Origin: Cheilinus undulatus
Lineage: Eukaryota > Chordata > Actinopteri > Labriformes > Labridae
Direction: 5' to 3'
Assembly (NCBI RefSeq): GCF_018320785.1
Contig: NC_054877.1
Span: 37,656,151-37,720,150, forward strand
Length of the DNA stretch: 64,000 nucleotides
Shown here piece after piece: positions 43,895 to 57,974 of this stretch. Numbering within the stretch: position 1 is the first letter of the stretch; every line of letters starts with the position of its first letter. A model generated the notes under the pieces. The model saw only the letters and a list, made by a program, of their open reading frames with translations, was not told where the DNA came from and did no database searches. The position numbers were made by a program, and so were the translations under genes.

Positions 43895-45214
43895 AAAAAC
43901 CTCAATTCCATAAAAGTTGGTGTGTTTTGTACAACATGAGTACAAACAGAAGACACTGATTTTGCAAATCCTTTTTCACCGACACTCAATTGAATACAGC
44001 ACAAAGACAAATTTCATCTGATGCACTTCATTGTTTTTTAGATTATACATACATTCTGGATTATATGCCTGCAACATGTTAAAAAAGCTGGGACAGGAGC
44101 ATTTTCCCTTCTGTGTCACATCCCCTTTTCTTCTTACAACAAGTTGCAATGAGTTACTCAACAGTGTAGGATCTCTTTTTGATATTTTTCCCTAAATAAT
44201 GCAACATACAGTTTGGATTGAAGACCTGCACTCTTTTGCTGCAGAGCCATGCTGCTGCAACTCATGCAGAATGTGGTTTGGCATTGTTTTGCTGAAATAA
44301 GCAGATATATTTATGAAAACTATGCTGTTTGAATGGAAGTATGCGCTCCAAAACCTGTATGTACTTCTCAGTATCAATTGTGCCTTCACAGATGTGCAAG
44401 TGACCCATGCCATGGGAACTAACACACCCCTACACTATCTCTGATGGTGGCTTTTGAACTTTGCACTGATATCAATCTGGACGGTCTTTTTCCTATTTAG
44501 CTGTCAGAACTTGACGGCCATTACTTTAGAGACAATTTGAAATGTGGATTCAGTCAGCACTGCTGAGCCAAGAGACTCAGTAGTGCTGTTAGATGTTGCT
44601 GATAAACGGCATTTACTGTGCATGGTAGAGTCTCAACTTATAAATACAGCAATGCATTGTATTAATTAACAATGGCTTTCCAAAGTGTTCCCGGGCTCAC
44701 ATTGCAATATTCATCACAGAATGACGTGGAATATTAAGCCGCCTGAGGGATCAAAGGTCACAGGTTTGTAGGTTTTTGGCCTTGCTCCTTTCTCGCAGTG
44801 ATTTTTCCAAATTCTGGAGAGTAGATGGTAAAATCTTAGACTTCCCTTCAATTGCACATTAAGAACTGTCATTCATGCACTGTTGGACCATTTGTCCATG
44901 CAGTCTTTCGCAGTGTAGAATCTTGCACCATCGATGATTGTTAACAACTTAGCCTTCTGGAGTACTCCTTTAATTACCCAATCGTGGTTCTGACACCTTT
45001 ATAAATTAACCAGCTTACATGTGTTTTTTTTCCAGGTGTTTAATAAGAATTCCATAATTTTCAGAGTCATTTCTTGCTCCTTTTTATATCATGCATGTAA
45101 GATGTATGTATAAACTTCGTCAGCATGAATGTGAAGTGTCTTGTCTTCGTACTCGAATCTGTCTTTATTTGCAATTTGCAAATTGGCCCCACTTTAAATG
45201 AATTAGGGTCTGTT
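43895..45214 (-). mobile_element. Tc1-like element, nearly full length, inactive
   Basis: Ends are AATTCCATAAAAGTTGG (43902) and, inverted, CCCCACTTTAAATGAATTAG (from about 45187), a diverged terminal repeat pair. On the minus strand recognisable transposase pieces appear in order: DLRSLRR-like coding near 44750-44730, the catalytic region ending FQIV near 44540, HGMGHLHICEGT-like coding near 44410-44380, AYFSKTMPNHI near 44300-44270 (FQQDNAKPH in intact relatives), and RRKGDVTQ (44134-44110) at the C-terminus. A deletion has removed the SPIENVW region near 44215. Many frameshifts; not functional. Confidence 0.7.
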
Positions 45215-45477
45215 CAATACATTTTTGTCACTAACAAGTCAACACACATGACAGCCTGATTGCGCCTTTGTGCTTTAAAATTTGCCAATCAAGCTCTGTA
45301 TGGCACATGCAAGGATCCCAAGCAAGTATGCATTAACAAATATATACTACATTTAGCACTTTTTCCTAATAAAGCAATCAAAATAGCTTAAAATGTAAAC
45401 ATTCAGTTAAATAAAATTTTAGACAGAAGCAGGCAGACAAACATGTCTGACAATACTAAAGGCTTAAAATTGTACAA

Positions 45478-45505
45478 CCCCCCCCCCCCCCAAAAAAAAA
45501 AAAAA
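45478..45505 (+). repeat. C14-A14 homopolymer pair
   Basis: Fourteen C run directly into fourteen A, 260 bases after the Tc1 element. Confidence 0.9.
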
Positions 45506-46147
45506 TAATATAATCTATTAAAATAAATGTTTTAGTGATAATTTCCTAAAAGATAATGAAGTCACACTCTCCCCTGGTTTGTTGTTTTCAGCTCTATGTT
45601 CACAGTAATAGAGCACCCTGTCCTTTAGCTTGTCTATGATTCACTCAGAGGCTCAAGCATGTTTCATACATGTTATTTCCATGTGAACCCCACCCTCCAG
45701 CCGTTCACTCAGTCACCATGTGGGGGAATGCGTGACGGCCCTGCCTGCTCAGAGATATTTTTTTCTAGGTTCACAATAACAGAGTGCTGTCTGAAGAGTA
45801 TAAGTAAAGGACTTCCCATACCTAAGAATAGATTTTCCTCCATCATCTTTGGGATGCGTATCACTCGAAATTGATCAAGGAATCTTGTTTTCAGATGTTT
45901 ATCAGTTTGTTTGCTTCTGTCCAGTTGACAGAAGCTTGATGGTGAAACAAGAGGGGTTGGGAGAAGTGAGGGAGTTGTGCTAAAACAGAGCATTTGTTTT
46001 GGTCTGAAAATCTGATCTACAAGTCAGATAGTAAACCTTTGATTTGTAGTTTACATTTACAGTTTAATATTAAAATCAATGGTGTAATTTAGGAAAAGTA
46101 TCAAGTGGTGCTGTAAATATGTCAGTGATCTATTAAAATTTTTTTTA

Positions 46148-46947
46148 GCATTTTCCATCAGGGCTCCTCGACTTTGGAACGACCTACCTGAGGAGATAAG
46201 GCATGCAGAATCAGTCAGTTCTTTTAAATCACTACTTCAAACACATTTTTACAGACTTGCTTTTATGTTATGTCATCTTCCTCTTCTTGATTGGTTCTAA
46301 TGATTTAATTTGGTTCTAATCTTTTAACAGATTTATTCCTATTTTTACTCTTCGTTTATTTCATTTAACTTTTACCTCACCCTTCAATGTTTCTGTCCAT
46401 TTTTTTGTTTACTCTCTTTCTGCTTGGCTCCAAAACTTATCATTGTTAAAGCCTCATTTGTATGGAGCGTCATCTTTGACAGATTTTTTTCCCCCTTCAC
46501 TGCAAATTTACCGGTTTTACTGGCTGTTGTCCTGCTTCTCTTATCACATCTGATTACTTTTACCCTCCTTTTAATGTTTTTATTTCTCTTGTTTATTTTT
46601 TTTTTTTTTTACCCCTCTATGTCCCTTTAAGCTGCTCACTCCTGCATTTCGGTCCTCTTGGTTTCAACCTGTGTAGCTGGGTTCCTGTGGTGCTTAGGTT
46701 CTGATATTTCCATTGTTTTTTAGCACCTATGATGACCATGCTCTACTGATTGTTGAGGTTTTAATTTGTTACTTGATCATGTTCTCTGTTGTTGCACTGT
46801 TGGGTTCTGTTGATGTTTCTGGGTGTCATTGTTCTGTTGTCTCTGTCTTTTCTTAGTTGTTTTGCTCTTAACCATGTCAAAGCACTTTGCAAACCTTTGT
46901 TTTTAAAAGTGCTCTATAAATAAAGTTATTATCATCATTATTATTAC
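46148..46947 (+). mobile_element. LINE 3' end: last codons, 3' UTR and tail
   Basis: An open frame 46148-46300 reads AFSIRAPRLWNDLPEEIR, then SVSSFKSLLQTHFYRLAF, and stops. This is the C-terminus typical of fish LINEs with a GDFN-type endonuclease. A 600-bp AT-rich 3' UTR follows, ending AGTGCTCTATAAATAAAG and an ATT/ATC simple repeat (46915-46947), the usual LINE terminus. 5' truncated, as most LINE copies are. Confidence 0.75.
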
Positions 46948-47709
46948 AAAACTCACTTTCTTAGTAGCAGTCATCTTCAGTCACTACAGTATGAACTACC
47001 AACCAGTTACTGTACATTCCCTCACAGTGTTTTAAAGGCTAATGCAAGTCATTGTGACTTCCCAATAAGTTTAGACCCTATGCATTTTTACAGAGAACAC
47101 AGAGATAAAGCTTTACATTTTTGTATCAGTGAGTATATTTTTACCGTGTGTATTTTGTGTTAGTCCAACAATAACTAGGCTTTTAAATGCATGTGAACAT
47201 GTTAGTTACTCATTGCATACTAAGCTGAATTTCTCATAGTGATACTAACACACCCTGATATTGTGACTGGGTCAGCATGCTCCTCAGTCCCTGTGCCAAG
47301 CTTTTACCAGGAAGTCAAACAGGATAGAAGAAAGCTGGGAAGAATATAAGACAAAGGTATCAACTTGGTGAGAGCAAGAGCAAGATTCATGCATTTCTGG
47401 TTAGACACAGAGGCACCGTTCACGCTGTATTAGATGAAATGTACAAAGCTGTAAAATTGCCCATGTTGAAACTGTTGAAACAAAAACAGTTTGATGCTTG
47501 CTAGCTTGATTGTTTCTGCTGCATGCTCACTTGTTGGTAGATCTTGTAGTATGCTAAATAAAAGGCTCAGATCCAAAAAAGTGCAATTGTAAAAGGGCAT
47601 ATCCAAAGGGCAAGTTTAAAGGGGAGGATTGTGCACTTACTTTAACATACTTCACATCGATATATAAACATTATATCCCATGTACGCTGTTTCTGTTTGG
47701 CGAAATGCA

Positions 47710-48150
47710 GCCAAATTTTACACATTGTACCTTTAAACTTTCGTTTTCTTTTCACAAAATTAGAAAAAAGCTATTTAAAATTACATTACCGCGGGTCGCC
47801 CTCACGGAGGCTGACATAACGAACCGCCATGTTGTCTATGGCAACGTTTTGGGGACAGAAAGAGCGTAACGTGATTTTTAAATACGAACCTCCCCCCAGT
47901 CCTGAAAGCTACCTGGAAGGCAGGTGGAGAAGAAGACTGACCTATAATCTATAAAAATAATGGTTGCAAAAATGAATGAATAACCCCTGACCTTGTCACT
48001 GCTGTAATTAATGTCTGGCTCATGATCTTTTTTGGTCTTCACAGGCTCTCGTCGCTTGGTGATGTGACGTTTTGGTAACAGATGGGCTTATTCTAAAATC
48101 TGAATGCTAGATGTCGCTAAAATGCCAAATTTTACACATTGTACCTTTAA
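47710..48150. repeat. Repeat bounded by an exact 27-bp direct repeat
   Basis: The 27 bases at 47710-47736 recur exactly at 48124-48150 (core AAATTTTACACATTGTACCT). The motif is the end of a common fish MITE-like repeat. Two copies in the same direction suggest adjacent insertion or tandem duplication of the family. Confidence 0.5.
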
Positions 48151-48449
48151 GTGTCTTGCCAAAGGACACACTCATGTGATTTCAGGAACCTTCCAGTTGT
48201 GAAATGACAAACGCTACCTACTGAGCCACAGTTACCCCTAAAACCTCATTTAGATGATGTTAAATCTGTGGCATATGATGTGATAGTCATGAAATTATTT
48301 TTGATTTATTGCAATCGTGATTTTGATAAATGGAGAGGTTAGACTTAATGTAAAGTTTATTTCAAAGGATACTCATTATCATTATTATTATTCAGTTGTT
48401 TTTATGGTTTTTGAAAACATCAAGAAGAAGAACAGAACAGATTCCCTAC

Positions 48450-48800
48450 AACATCAAAAGAAATTGCAACCATCCCCTCCCTGAAGACTGGCTGACAAAA
48501 GGATGAAAAGAAATACATTTAAAGAAACACAGAAACATGAAAAATTAAAATAATAACAATAAAATGGTATGAAACAAAACAGGGCAATAAATAAGGCAGT
48601 AATTACATAAAACTTCCATAAGAGGTGGCAAAAGGCACTAAACCATTTTCCTTTACTGTATACATTATCATAATAGTCCAGGAATGACTGCCATATTTTG
48701 TAGAATTCCTCCACTGACCCATGAGTTGTATATCTAATCCTTTTTCAACAGATGCTCATAACGAGCAAGCTCATACCAAGAGTGAGGGGTTGGAGGATAT
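48450..48800 (-). mobile_element. L1-like LINE C-terminal remnant
   Basis: Minus-strand reading from about 48780: ARYEHLL, then with a frame change RYTTHGSVEEFYKIWQSFLD (48725-48670). The FYKxWxxFLDY ending resembles the last residues of fish L1/Tx1-type ORF2. One frameshift and no upstream domains. Identification rests on a short motif. Confidence 0.45.
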
Positions 48801-51299
48801 AAAGAGTAGCTGTCCTGCTTAAACCATGTTGAGTTCACACATCTCATATTTTTATTATACATCTAACGTGAAATGTGAAATTAAATCAATGTATCAAAGG
48901 AGACATGCAGCAGTGGCCTTTTCCCACTCTGTTTGTCCTCAGAGTCTGTATCAGACAACACTTGTGCTACTAATGAGAGGAGAGTAGTTTATAGCTGTGA
49001 ATGATCCTACAGCAGCTGTATACAGATAAAAATGCAGACCTAGCTGGCAAAATAAAGCGAGAGACTTGCCCTGGTGTAGTCTCTGTCTGAAAACTGTCCA
49101 CACAGCCAAGAGGACTGGATATCCTCTTTCCCTACTGCTAGTTTGTTGGGCTGCAGGGGCAGAAACTGTCAACGGGTGTGCAGGGGGATTTCAAAATAAA
49201 GGCGTTGTTTGAAGCATTGATGTAGATCGATGTTTTGATTATCAATCAACCAATTGATATTTCGATGGATCATTACACCCCTAGTAAACACACTCAGTGT
49301 TTGTATGTCTACTGCATGAAAATCACACACAATTATGTGATTAATAAATCACTGACAATCAAATCTGTTGGTGACAAATTGTCTAATCGATATCTTAGAC
49401 TAGTTAACTAATGCATTTATAATTTGCATTTAAATCAATTTGAAAATAATCTAGGAACATGACTGACAGCAGAATAGTTATACTTCTGCAATAAATGGAT
49501 TCTCCGCTGGTGTTTGTAGTCGGGGACAAGGACAGCAGTCAAATGAAATTGCCTGAGAGCTATAACCATGGCTTAACTTACCTGTGCCTGTAAGCGTCTG
49601 AGTATTTTAACTTTCTTCCTGCCATGTGCCACTGAGCGCAAGAAAATTCAGACAGAATCCTGCTGAAGTTTGGCAATAAGGTTAATAACCTCCAGTAAAC
49701 TTTAGAGACTCCTCATGTTAGCTTGGCTAAGAGCTTTCTTTAACACAGAACAATCACAGTACATGCTTTCTTTATTAGCTTCACTGAAGTCTGGGGGGAA
49801 CACCAAGGCTGTAGACCCATTTATGTAAACACAGATACATACACTGTTTCCTTTAGCATAAAAACACAAATGCACAGATCTGGATTTGAGAACCGATTGG
49901 GTTTGGGGTCTCAAGAGCTGGGGTGTGAATAAATCCAGCCTGCTTTCTTTTCCTCCAAACACTTTTGATTGTTTTATACCACAAAAAAAAAAAAACATTT
50001 TGCATATTTTCTCAACATGTGCAGCAGACATGTGCAGCACTCCACAAAGTACTTGCAGAAGTTGCATGAACATGATGTCTGACTTAACTTTAAAATATTT
50101 GAGAGGCACTTCTTGCTCCTTTCTGTCACTTTTTTTGGCAAACAATGAAATTTCCCTGCATGCCAAACAGCTCTTAAGTATGCAAATATATGACGCATTA
50201 AGCTTTCTTTGTTATCCTGGACCTTTTTTTTACCTTTTTGGCTGTCATTCCCGTCCTTTGATCTCATTTGAAAACACTGCGCCTGACAGAAATGTAATAA
50301 TTTAAAGCACATGCACAAATCTTGATGTACAGGGCTTACTTCGTCTTAGTGTTACAATATTTATTCAGGAAAAGCTTTCAGTCTGGCATGGCTTCGACTA
50401 ACATTTGGAAAGAACAAAGAAAATATGCTTTCATTATGAGTGTTGCTTGTGTGTAGCTCAGCCATGGACGTACTTCAAGGAAAAAAAAAATGTTGAACCA
50501 AACTCAAACTAAGAACATCACGTTTTTCAAAGAGAAAAAAAATGAAAGGTATGTGAGCTGGAGTCTCCATCGGTGCATGTGAGTTTGATTTGAAACTGAA
50601 GTTTTCTAATTTAATTTCACACTTCCAGGAATGCACAAACACAGCTCATCCCCCACTCTCCTACACACATGCAAACATGCAGACAGCACACACTCTCAGT
50701 GCAGGTTCAGACCAAGCAGAAGGTGAGCAGGCTGGCCAGCAGAAGGAATCCCTCAGCCTGATAAATATGAAATATGGAGTTGGTTTCTTTCATCTATTTC
50801 GCCCTCAGTCGGACATCAGGAGACATTTAAAGAGTATGTCACAGTCCTGCACTGCTAATTAACCTCCTCTTTGTTGCTTTTCTGTGAATGTTATGACAAA
50901 TCTCTGAGTCCAGAGTGCAAGAAAACAAGGATTTATCAGCCACAGAAACACAAGTGTTGTGTAAGACAAAAACTGCGAACATGGCACAAGTCAAAGTGTA
51001 GCTCATGTCAGGTGACTGTGCAAATGATCACAGTTTGCCTTTAAAGTCTATTGTGCAAAAATAAAGCTGTGTTCAAACTGTGTACCAATTGTATGTGGCA
51101 GCCTCCCATGTAGACAGCTGAAGCCAGAGAATACATGTAAAAATACTGCAGTTGTTTGAGTGTTCAATTGAGGCTGGCAGCTAGGATCGGACATAATCCA
51201 ATTTATACTCTTTAAATGTATAAAAACTGTCCAGCCATGAGCATCTGATGATAAAAAAATCATTTTAGGCCTGGCACACACAAAAAGACTTTTAAAATA
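48801..51299. other. Intergenic, no gene seen
   Basis: Includes a 154-codon minus frame (49702-50166) and a 139-codon plus frame (49886-50305) that overlap; neither has a recognisable domain. 49200-49285 looks like a MITE end (ATTACACCCCTAG). Confidence 0.5.
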
Positions 51300-52330
51300 A
51301 TTTTTAAAAAGTTAGAGAAATCAGTGACCTTATAACATCACTAATTATATAATTTCCCATCTGATTAAACACAAAATATAATCCTGTTAACCGACTAGAG
51401 TCAAATAAATACCTTCTGTCAACTTATTTCATACTGCAACAGTACAAGGTCACACATAACTGTGCGAAGCTTGTTTGCTAGCATGCTAACAACTGATAAC
51501 ATTAGCAGTGCTAGCGCCAGCTAACCTTTGCAAAGCAGATGGATCAGCCAGACTCCATGTCTGTCATCAGTCAAATCCATCTCGAAAAGCTCCTGTCCAC
51601 AATGTTTGTGCTGGGGAGAAGGAAGCGGTAGCTATGGGCGGGGTTTAGTTGTACTTAAAGCTGTTTGCAATGGCTGCCTCCAGTGCGATGATTAGCTCAG
51701 ATATAGCTCGAGTGTAGCGTCAATTTGACCACATTTCTGCATGAAATAAAGAATAAAAACAGAGATGCCGACCTGCTTCAGCATGAGTTTATAAGAGTGA
51801 TGGGGGGAGGTGGTAATTTGTTGTGTGAGTGGCTGTATACAATGGCTGCTATAGTTGAGTGATAATCTCGGACTTAGCCAAAGCGCTAGCTTTATCAGAA
51901 CTGAACATTTCTTTATCAAAACAAGGGCAGACAGCAACACTGAAAGCGTTTCATGATGGAAAAGATGTTTTCTCTTCTCTCCTGGCCTGCTTTGGCATGG
52001 GTTTGCGATTGTTATGGGTGGGGTTATCCGATGGCTGCTGCTGCGGTAGCTGTTAGCTTAGATGCAGCTGCAGGAAAGTGACAGTTTCCATTTCTGATGT
52101 CAATCTCACTTTCATGATTACTGCTGTTGGCATAGCTGTGTTTGCTGTGCTTCCTCATCGATCAGCTAGCTCTCCGATTGGCTGTTGTTCCATTCCACGT
52201 AATAATCCTGCTCATGCCTGCTCGGCTCTCCCCCACATAACAACATTTCTGATCGTAAATACTGACATGTTTAACATTTATGATCTTACATCAGAGCAGC
52301 TCATCTTTCAAACAGATTGGAGAGGAAAAG
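51300..52330 (+). repeat. Dispersed repeat family R1, long copy
   Basis: Contains the CAATGGCTGCCTCCAGTG and GATTAGCTC segment (51668-51700) in the same order as 16439-16470, and the ACTGAACATTTCTTT segment (51900). The left part (51360-51540) recalls 6420-6600. The ORFs here are not conserved between copies. Confidence 0.5.
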
Positions 52331-55300
52331 ATCACTGTTGACACACCACAAGAAAATCTGTCAAGATAATCTTTAGAACCATCCAGGGCTTTGCTGACCT
52401 TGGCCAGACGATGGAATCAGACTGAAACCTGCATGATAATCTTGCAGGTCGGACCAAGTACTGTCAGCAAGCAGAATGAGTGCCTCCACATTCATTTCAT
52501 TCAATCGTTTACAGAGTCAAAAACACAATAGGAACACTTCCAGGAGTACTGGAAATGATTTATAGTTGCAGTGTTGTTTACAAAATTCACTAAACTGAAT
52601 TGCATTATGATGGATGATGGTATGAATCTTTGCTACCTTTTCCTTTACTTTCATTTATCTAAACAAAAAGTTTAAACATTTTTGTTTTAACATCACTGAA
52701 ACCAAAGAGAACTTCTTTTTCCTTTTTACAAAGTAAAAAGCTGGCAAATAGTAACTTGTTGAATTTATTTTAGATGTTTTTTGTCCACCAATTTAGAATT
52801 CAATCACCTAAGGCAGCAAAGGCTGACAATGAATCTACAACAGATGTCACAACTTAAACAAAGACAAGAAAAAACATCCATGTACAATGTTAGGTAATGA
52901 AGAGAGCCACGATCCTTTCTTTTGCCACCTCCCACTGGTGTAGGGGTTTTATTTTTCTACATTTGCCTCAGTCAAGACAAAACACAGATCAGAGCTAGAC
53001 ACTGAAAATAAAGTGTGTCAGTCTCACAGCTGCAATCCAGACCTAAGAAGATCTGCAGCTCCAAACAAGCCCAAAACCAGACACTAAAATGATTGCAGGA
53101 CTGGAAGTATAAATCTGAAAATGAGATTTTCATCAACTTTTTCTTTTCATTTGATTAAGAAGTATTTCATCTTCAAAGAGCTGGGTTTAAAGACATGTTC
53201 AAAGCAATGACTGCTGGCACATCTTAAACAAGAGTTTAATGCTGCAGGATTGCTAACTGTTCACTCTGTAGAAGATGCATGTTAGTTTTTACAGAGGTTA
53301 AGAAATAGTCTAAAAAACACTGAACTAATGAAGTGTTACTCAGTTATCTGGCTGGTGAAGAGGGATAAAGGTGAGTTTTTGCTGATGTCTTAATATGAGG
53401 TCCAAAAGCAAACAAGACCATCTATAAAAAGATTTATTTTCAAGTTTTCTTAATGCATGTACCCTCTGATGTGGCTTGGCGAACACATAAAGATGAAATG
53501 CAAGTGGTGAGTACATAAAATAAGATGGTGAAGATTTTTTTTTGTACACACATAGAGGTTAGATCAACAAAGAGCTAAAAACCCTAATTTGCCCACAGGG
53601 GGCGCCAAATGAACAAAGCTTGAAAGTTCCTCAAAGAAGCTTTAAAAATGAACCCTGCATATTAAAACATTTTTTATTTTATTAACATTATGCAAGTGTA
53701 GGTTGTAAAAAGAAACACACTAGAGTTCTACATGAAGAAATTTGAAACAATAGATTTGCATGCACTGCGGTGATGTCAATTTGTTTTTCTTCCTATGGAG
53801 TGTCATTCTTAATTATTATTGTAAGGTAGATTTAGGTGAGAACAATCATGAAGATGTGAAGAAAAAGCAAATAATTTCAAAATCAGTTGAACGCAAATTA
53901 TAATTGTGTTGTGAGTTTAAAGTTAAGAAAACACTCAGGAAACAGTCAAAACTTAGCACTGTTTATTTATTGTGGGTACAAAGTGAGAGGTTGGTTCGCA
54001 GAATGTGGCTAATGTTAGCAATGCCAGCACCACTCGACTCCAAACTCAATCCCTCTGTTATTGTGTAAATATAACCGACAAAGCAATGTAAAACTGTATC
54101 CCCATTTTCTAGATCAAAATGGTGCTAAACTGTGCTGTTTCTATGAGATGCTATAGGTGCTAACAGTTCACTGCCGTTTACGCTAGTGTTAAAGAGCACT
54201 GTGGCAGCACAGCAGTAGATATAAGTGTCCACACAGCTGTGGTTTGTTCCTCTGAAAGCACCAATCTCCGTTTCAGAGTCCTTCATACCAGCGTCTGTTT
54301 TTGCTATAGGCTAAAACAGATGACTTCTGCTTCTCTCTGCAGTGCCAGCTGTTTTTAATAGTCTAGTAGGCTTGATATTTTTTTTATTAAAGGAAAATTA
54401 ACTTGGAAAACATAAAAGATATAAAGGAATCCTGTCCTGGCATTAGAAGCAGCTGTAGACCTAGAAATAACACACTTAAAGGAAAATTCAGATCCGTTCT
54501 ATTCCACCAATGCTGTTGTTGGTGATGTGTCTTTCATGGACGAGCATGTACAAAGAGCCAGCTCTGTTATGTGGAGGATAACAGCTGGAATCTTCTTTTT
54601 CTTCTTATATTTTGTGTGCGTCTGTGTGTTATTGACTGGCTAGCAGGGATGATCTCTTCCCCACGCTGCTCTACCACAGGCACACCATGTGTTGATGTGA
54701 CTGATACTTGTATATCCATGAATTTATAGACGATGCCCCCTTGGATCTAACGCAAGGAACTGCACTTTTTTACAGATAGATTAAAAGCTGATAAACTACG
54801 TGTGGCTGTTGGGGAGAGGAGGATATTGTACTGTTTTTTCACCATTAAACAGCTTGGATTATGTGTTTGGGGAATGACAGGGATAAAATCGGACTAATAA
54901 TGCATATCAAGAAGTTATTGCAGAAGTTGGCCAACTAGGAAATTAGCATATATTTCATACATGGACATATAAACAGCTGAACAGGCTAAGCTAAACTAAC
55001 TTTAGCCATTCATAGTTGGTTTATATGTTAAATAATCCGTTCTTAATCTAACAATCCCTTCAAACTTTTCAATTAAATGTTTAAATATATCTGACACAAC
55101 CAAAATGTTCTTACAGCACTGATAAATCATGATATTTCATATCAAAGTTGTTAATCTGACTGCATTTCATATCAGGCTGGTAATTATGACTTGTCCTAGC
55201 CTCTTATCTAGTTAGCAGCTTAGTCAGCTAGCACACTGTCACACAGTCTCTCCGAAATCTACCGCAAAAGTTCATTTCTTTCATCATACTTGTGGCTGTT

Positions 55301-57974
55301 CAGGAGGAAAATATATCGGAGGGGAGGGTTTCACAGGCAGGTCGGACATCACGGAGATTCCCATCAGAATCAATGGACTTCTAGTTGACTTACCTCTGTA
55401 ACCATACGTATGTGGAAGTGAGGAGTCATGCTTGATGGTGTAACATTATTTTATATCAGGTTTGTCATACAGCCCAGCCAGTGAGCAAATTTCATCTGAC
55501 CCACAATGTATTCACAGGAGACAGTATATTTTGAAAAATTATTTAATTATAATTATTTTTAAATTATTTTCATTAATCATAAAATCTAGCATAAGTCAAG
55601 CAAAATACCAGCACACATATCAATCAGATGCTTTGACGCTGCTAAATTTAGAAGGTCAAGTGAAGCAAAACTAGGACCCAAATGAAGAGCCGTTTGAAAG
55701 CTGAAAGAGCTGGCTCTTCTTCTCCAGATGACCCAGATCACTGCAAAAAGCTGGATTTCCCATCACTTAAAGCCAGTATGTGAAGTCCTGAATTTAATTG
55801 GTCAGTGAGATGTATGTGACAATGATGGGAGCAGTGCTGATCCAAAAGCTGAACTATGTTCAGCTGAGAGCACTGCGAGCGCTGCTGTGAAAAAATGTCT
55901 GACACTGAGGTTATTTTTGTGCCCAGGACTTTGAGCACTGAAAACACTGGACTACACTGGTTTTGTATTGCAATGAGTGCTGCAAGTGAAAAAAACATGA
56001 CAACTGTGAGCACAAGCCCTTTGCAGGAGCTACAGGGGCCACTAGTGGTGGGCAGCTGCATGACAGTTGGAGCATTTGAGCAGGATTGGGTTTTAACTAG
56101 TTAGGATTATGAAGAAAAGCTCAACTGACAAGTAATTCTGGTACAACTACAGAATGACTGGGCGTTTAATTAACCATTTGGCATCACTACCCAGAATGCA
56201 CTGAACAATTATGGCAGTCTACATGTGATTCTGTTCATGTGAATTTCCAAGAATGAAAAGAATGTGTGTTTCCTTGTACAACATATGAACAGATGACACC
56301 AGTAAAAATCTAATAGAGTCAACATGTCTCAAGATTTTTCTTCCTTTGTTGACTTAAAAAAAAGCTGCAACTCCACCCAACAAAATTTCAGAATAATAAA
56401 GTTGTCATGAGAGTAAATAAGTGGTTTTCTAAAGAACTTTTCATGTGCTTTAATGTGCACAAACCCTGAAACAGGAACAACCCTGACACAGTAACAAAAC
56501 TACTGTTTCTGTATTTTGTGAACAGCGTGTTCCTGGGGAAAATTTCTGTGGTTTAACTTTTTCTGCACATATTTATTACATTGCAAAGAAAGGAGAAAAC
56601 AAAATATAAATGCATTAAAAAAGAAGAAAACAAACGAAGTGCCTCTTATTCCTCCCACATTAATAAACATTTGTGCAGTCCTTCATTGTTACTACATTGT
56701 TTGCACTTCACACAATAAAACAAGCTTTGCAGAATCCTGACTAATGTGGTGATTGTTTCATGACCTGTAGATGATTTTATTTATTTGTTATGGATTGTGT
56801 GCAGGTAATCAATAATGTCCGTGTAACTCTCCCTCATCTCTCTAAAAATTTCATAATAATAAAACCTTACCGTTTGCTACTTTCTCAAAACATTTTGGGA
56901 GTCACCTTACTTTTCAGCCAAACCAGCACATTCTTGAGGCTGCCTGCTGTTGCAGAAATACAAATGTATTCTGCCATATCAGGTCAAATCTCCCCCCTGA
57001 TCTGGGATGTAAGAAGATCTGATCAGAAGTAGACTGAGAACACGAAAATGTTGCTCATATTTGACAGATGGAAATGCTAAAATTCTCAGAGCAATACTTT
57101 GTTATAAATATGGTTACATAAATGTGCAGATAAAACTATTAATATAACACATCTATTTTTATCTTTTGGTTTCTTTTTATGGATCATCCCACGCTTTTTA
57201 GCATGCAAATCTTCAACAACAGCCCAGTTTTCTCAGGGAACTAATCATGCTACATGCTCTATTTTTATCATGTATGTGAACATGTGATGGTTATGCTGCT
57301 TTATCTTTTCTTAGAAGTTTACTGAGCAGTTTGTTATGCAACCATTACAGCTGAGCATGGAGTGAGACGGAACAGGCTGCAGAGGGCCTCAGTCTCATGA
57401 GAGCCCAAGATTTCCCCAAAACAGATCTCACAGCGTGGAGCAGATCTTTGAATTTGACTGAACCACAATCTGGTGGTCGCATATAAACTCCATATGCTGT
57501 TTATGGAGAGAGTGAAAGAGAGGAAATGAGAAGCCTGCTTTTGCTTGTTTTTCAGGGTGCTTGTACAAAGTTTGGCCACTAGGGAGCATCAGGGACTGAA
57601 GAAAGACAGACTTTGGCTCATGCTTCATGCTGTTAAGTAAGTTTGTAAGATATTTTTATACAGCTTCAATCCTTTTGACCATATATGTGTCTCTAGTTCT
57701 AGCCTATATGCTCATGAGCCTTATATGTCAATGTTGACTGCACTAAGTATCAGCTAATATGATTAAACCCTGTCATTAGGTTCGTCTTTTTGCTTACATT
57801 TCATATCTATTGAGGTCATATCACCCTCCACTGGCTGTCCACCCTCATATAAACCACTCTTCTGTTTGCAGACCTGTTGCTCAGCTCTCTGCTGCTTTAC
57901 ATTGCAAATACACCCCTGTTTACATTTGCTCTGCACTGACAATGGTCACTAAGGGTTACCTTGACTCACAACAC
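52331..57974. other. Intergenic, 5.6 kb, no gene seen
   Basis: Contains a repeat relative at 54430-54600 and a hAT-like palindromic scrap (AGAGCCGTTTGAAAGC, 55687). No coding or RNA gene recognised. Confidence 0.5.

Noticed and set aside
49702..50166. 154-codon minus-strand ORF, among the longest in the window
   Set aside because: No recognisable domain, overlaps a 139-codon plus-strand ORF, no splice or promoter context. Probably a chance opening.
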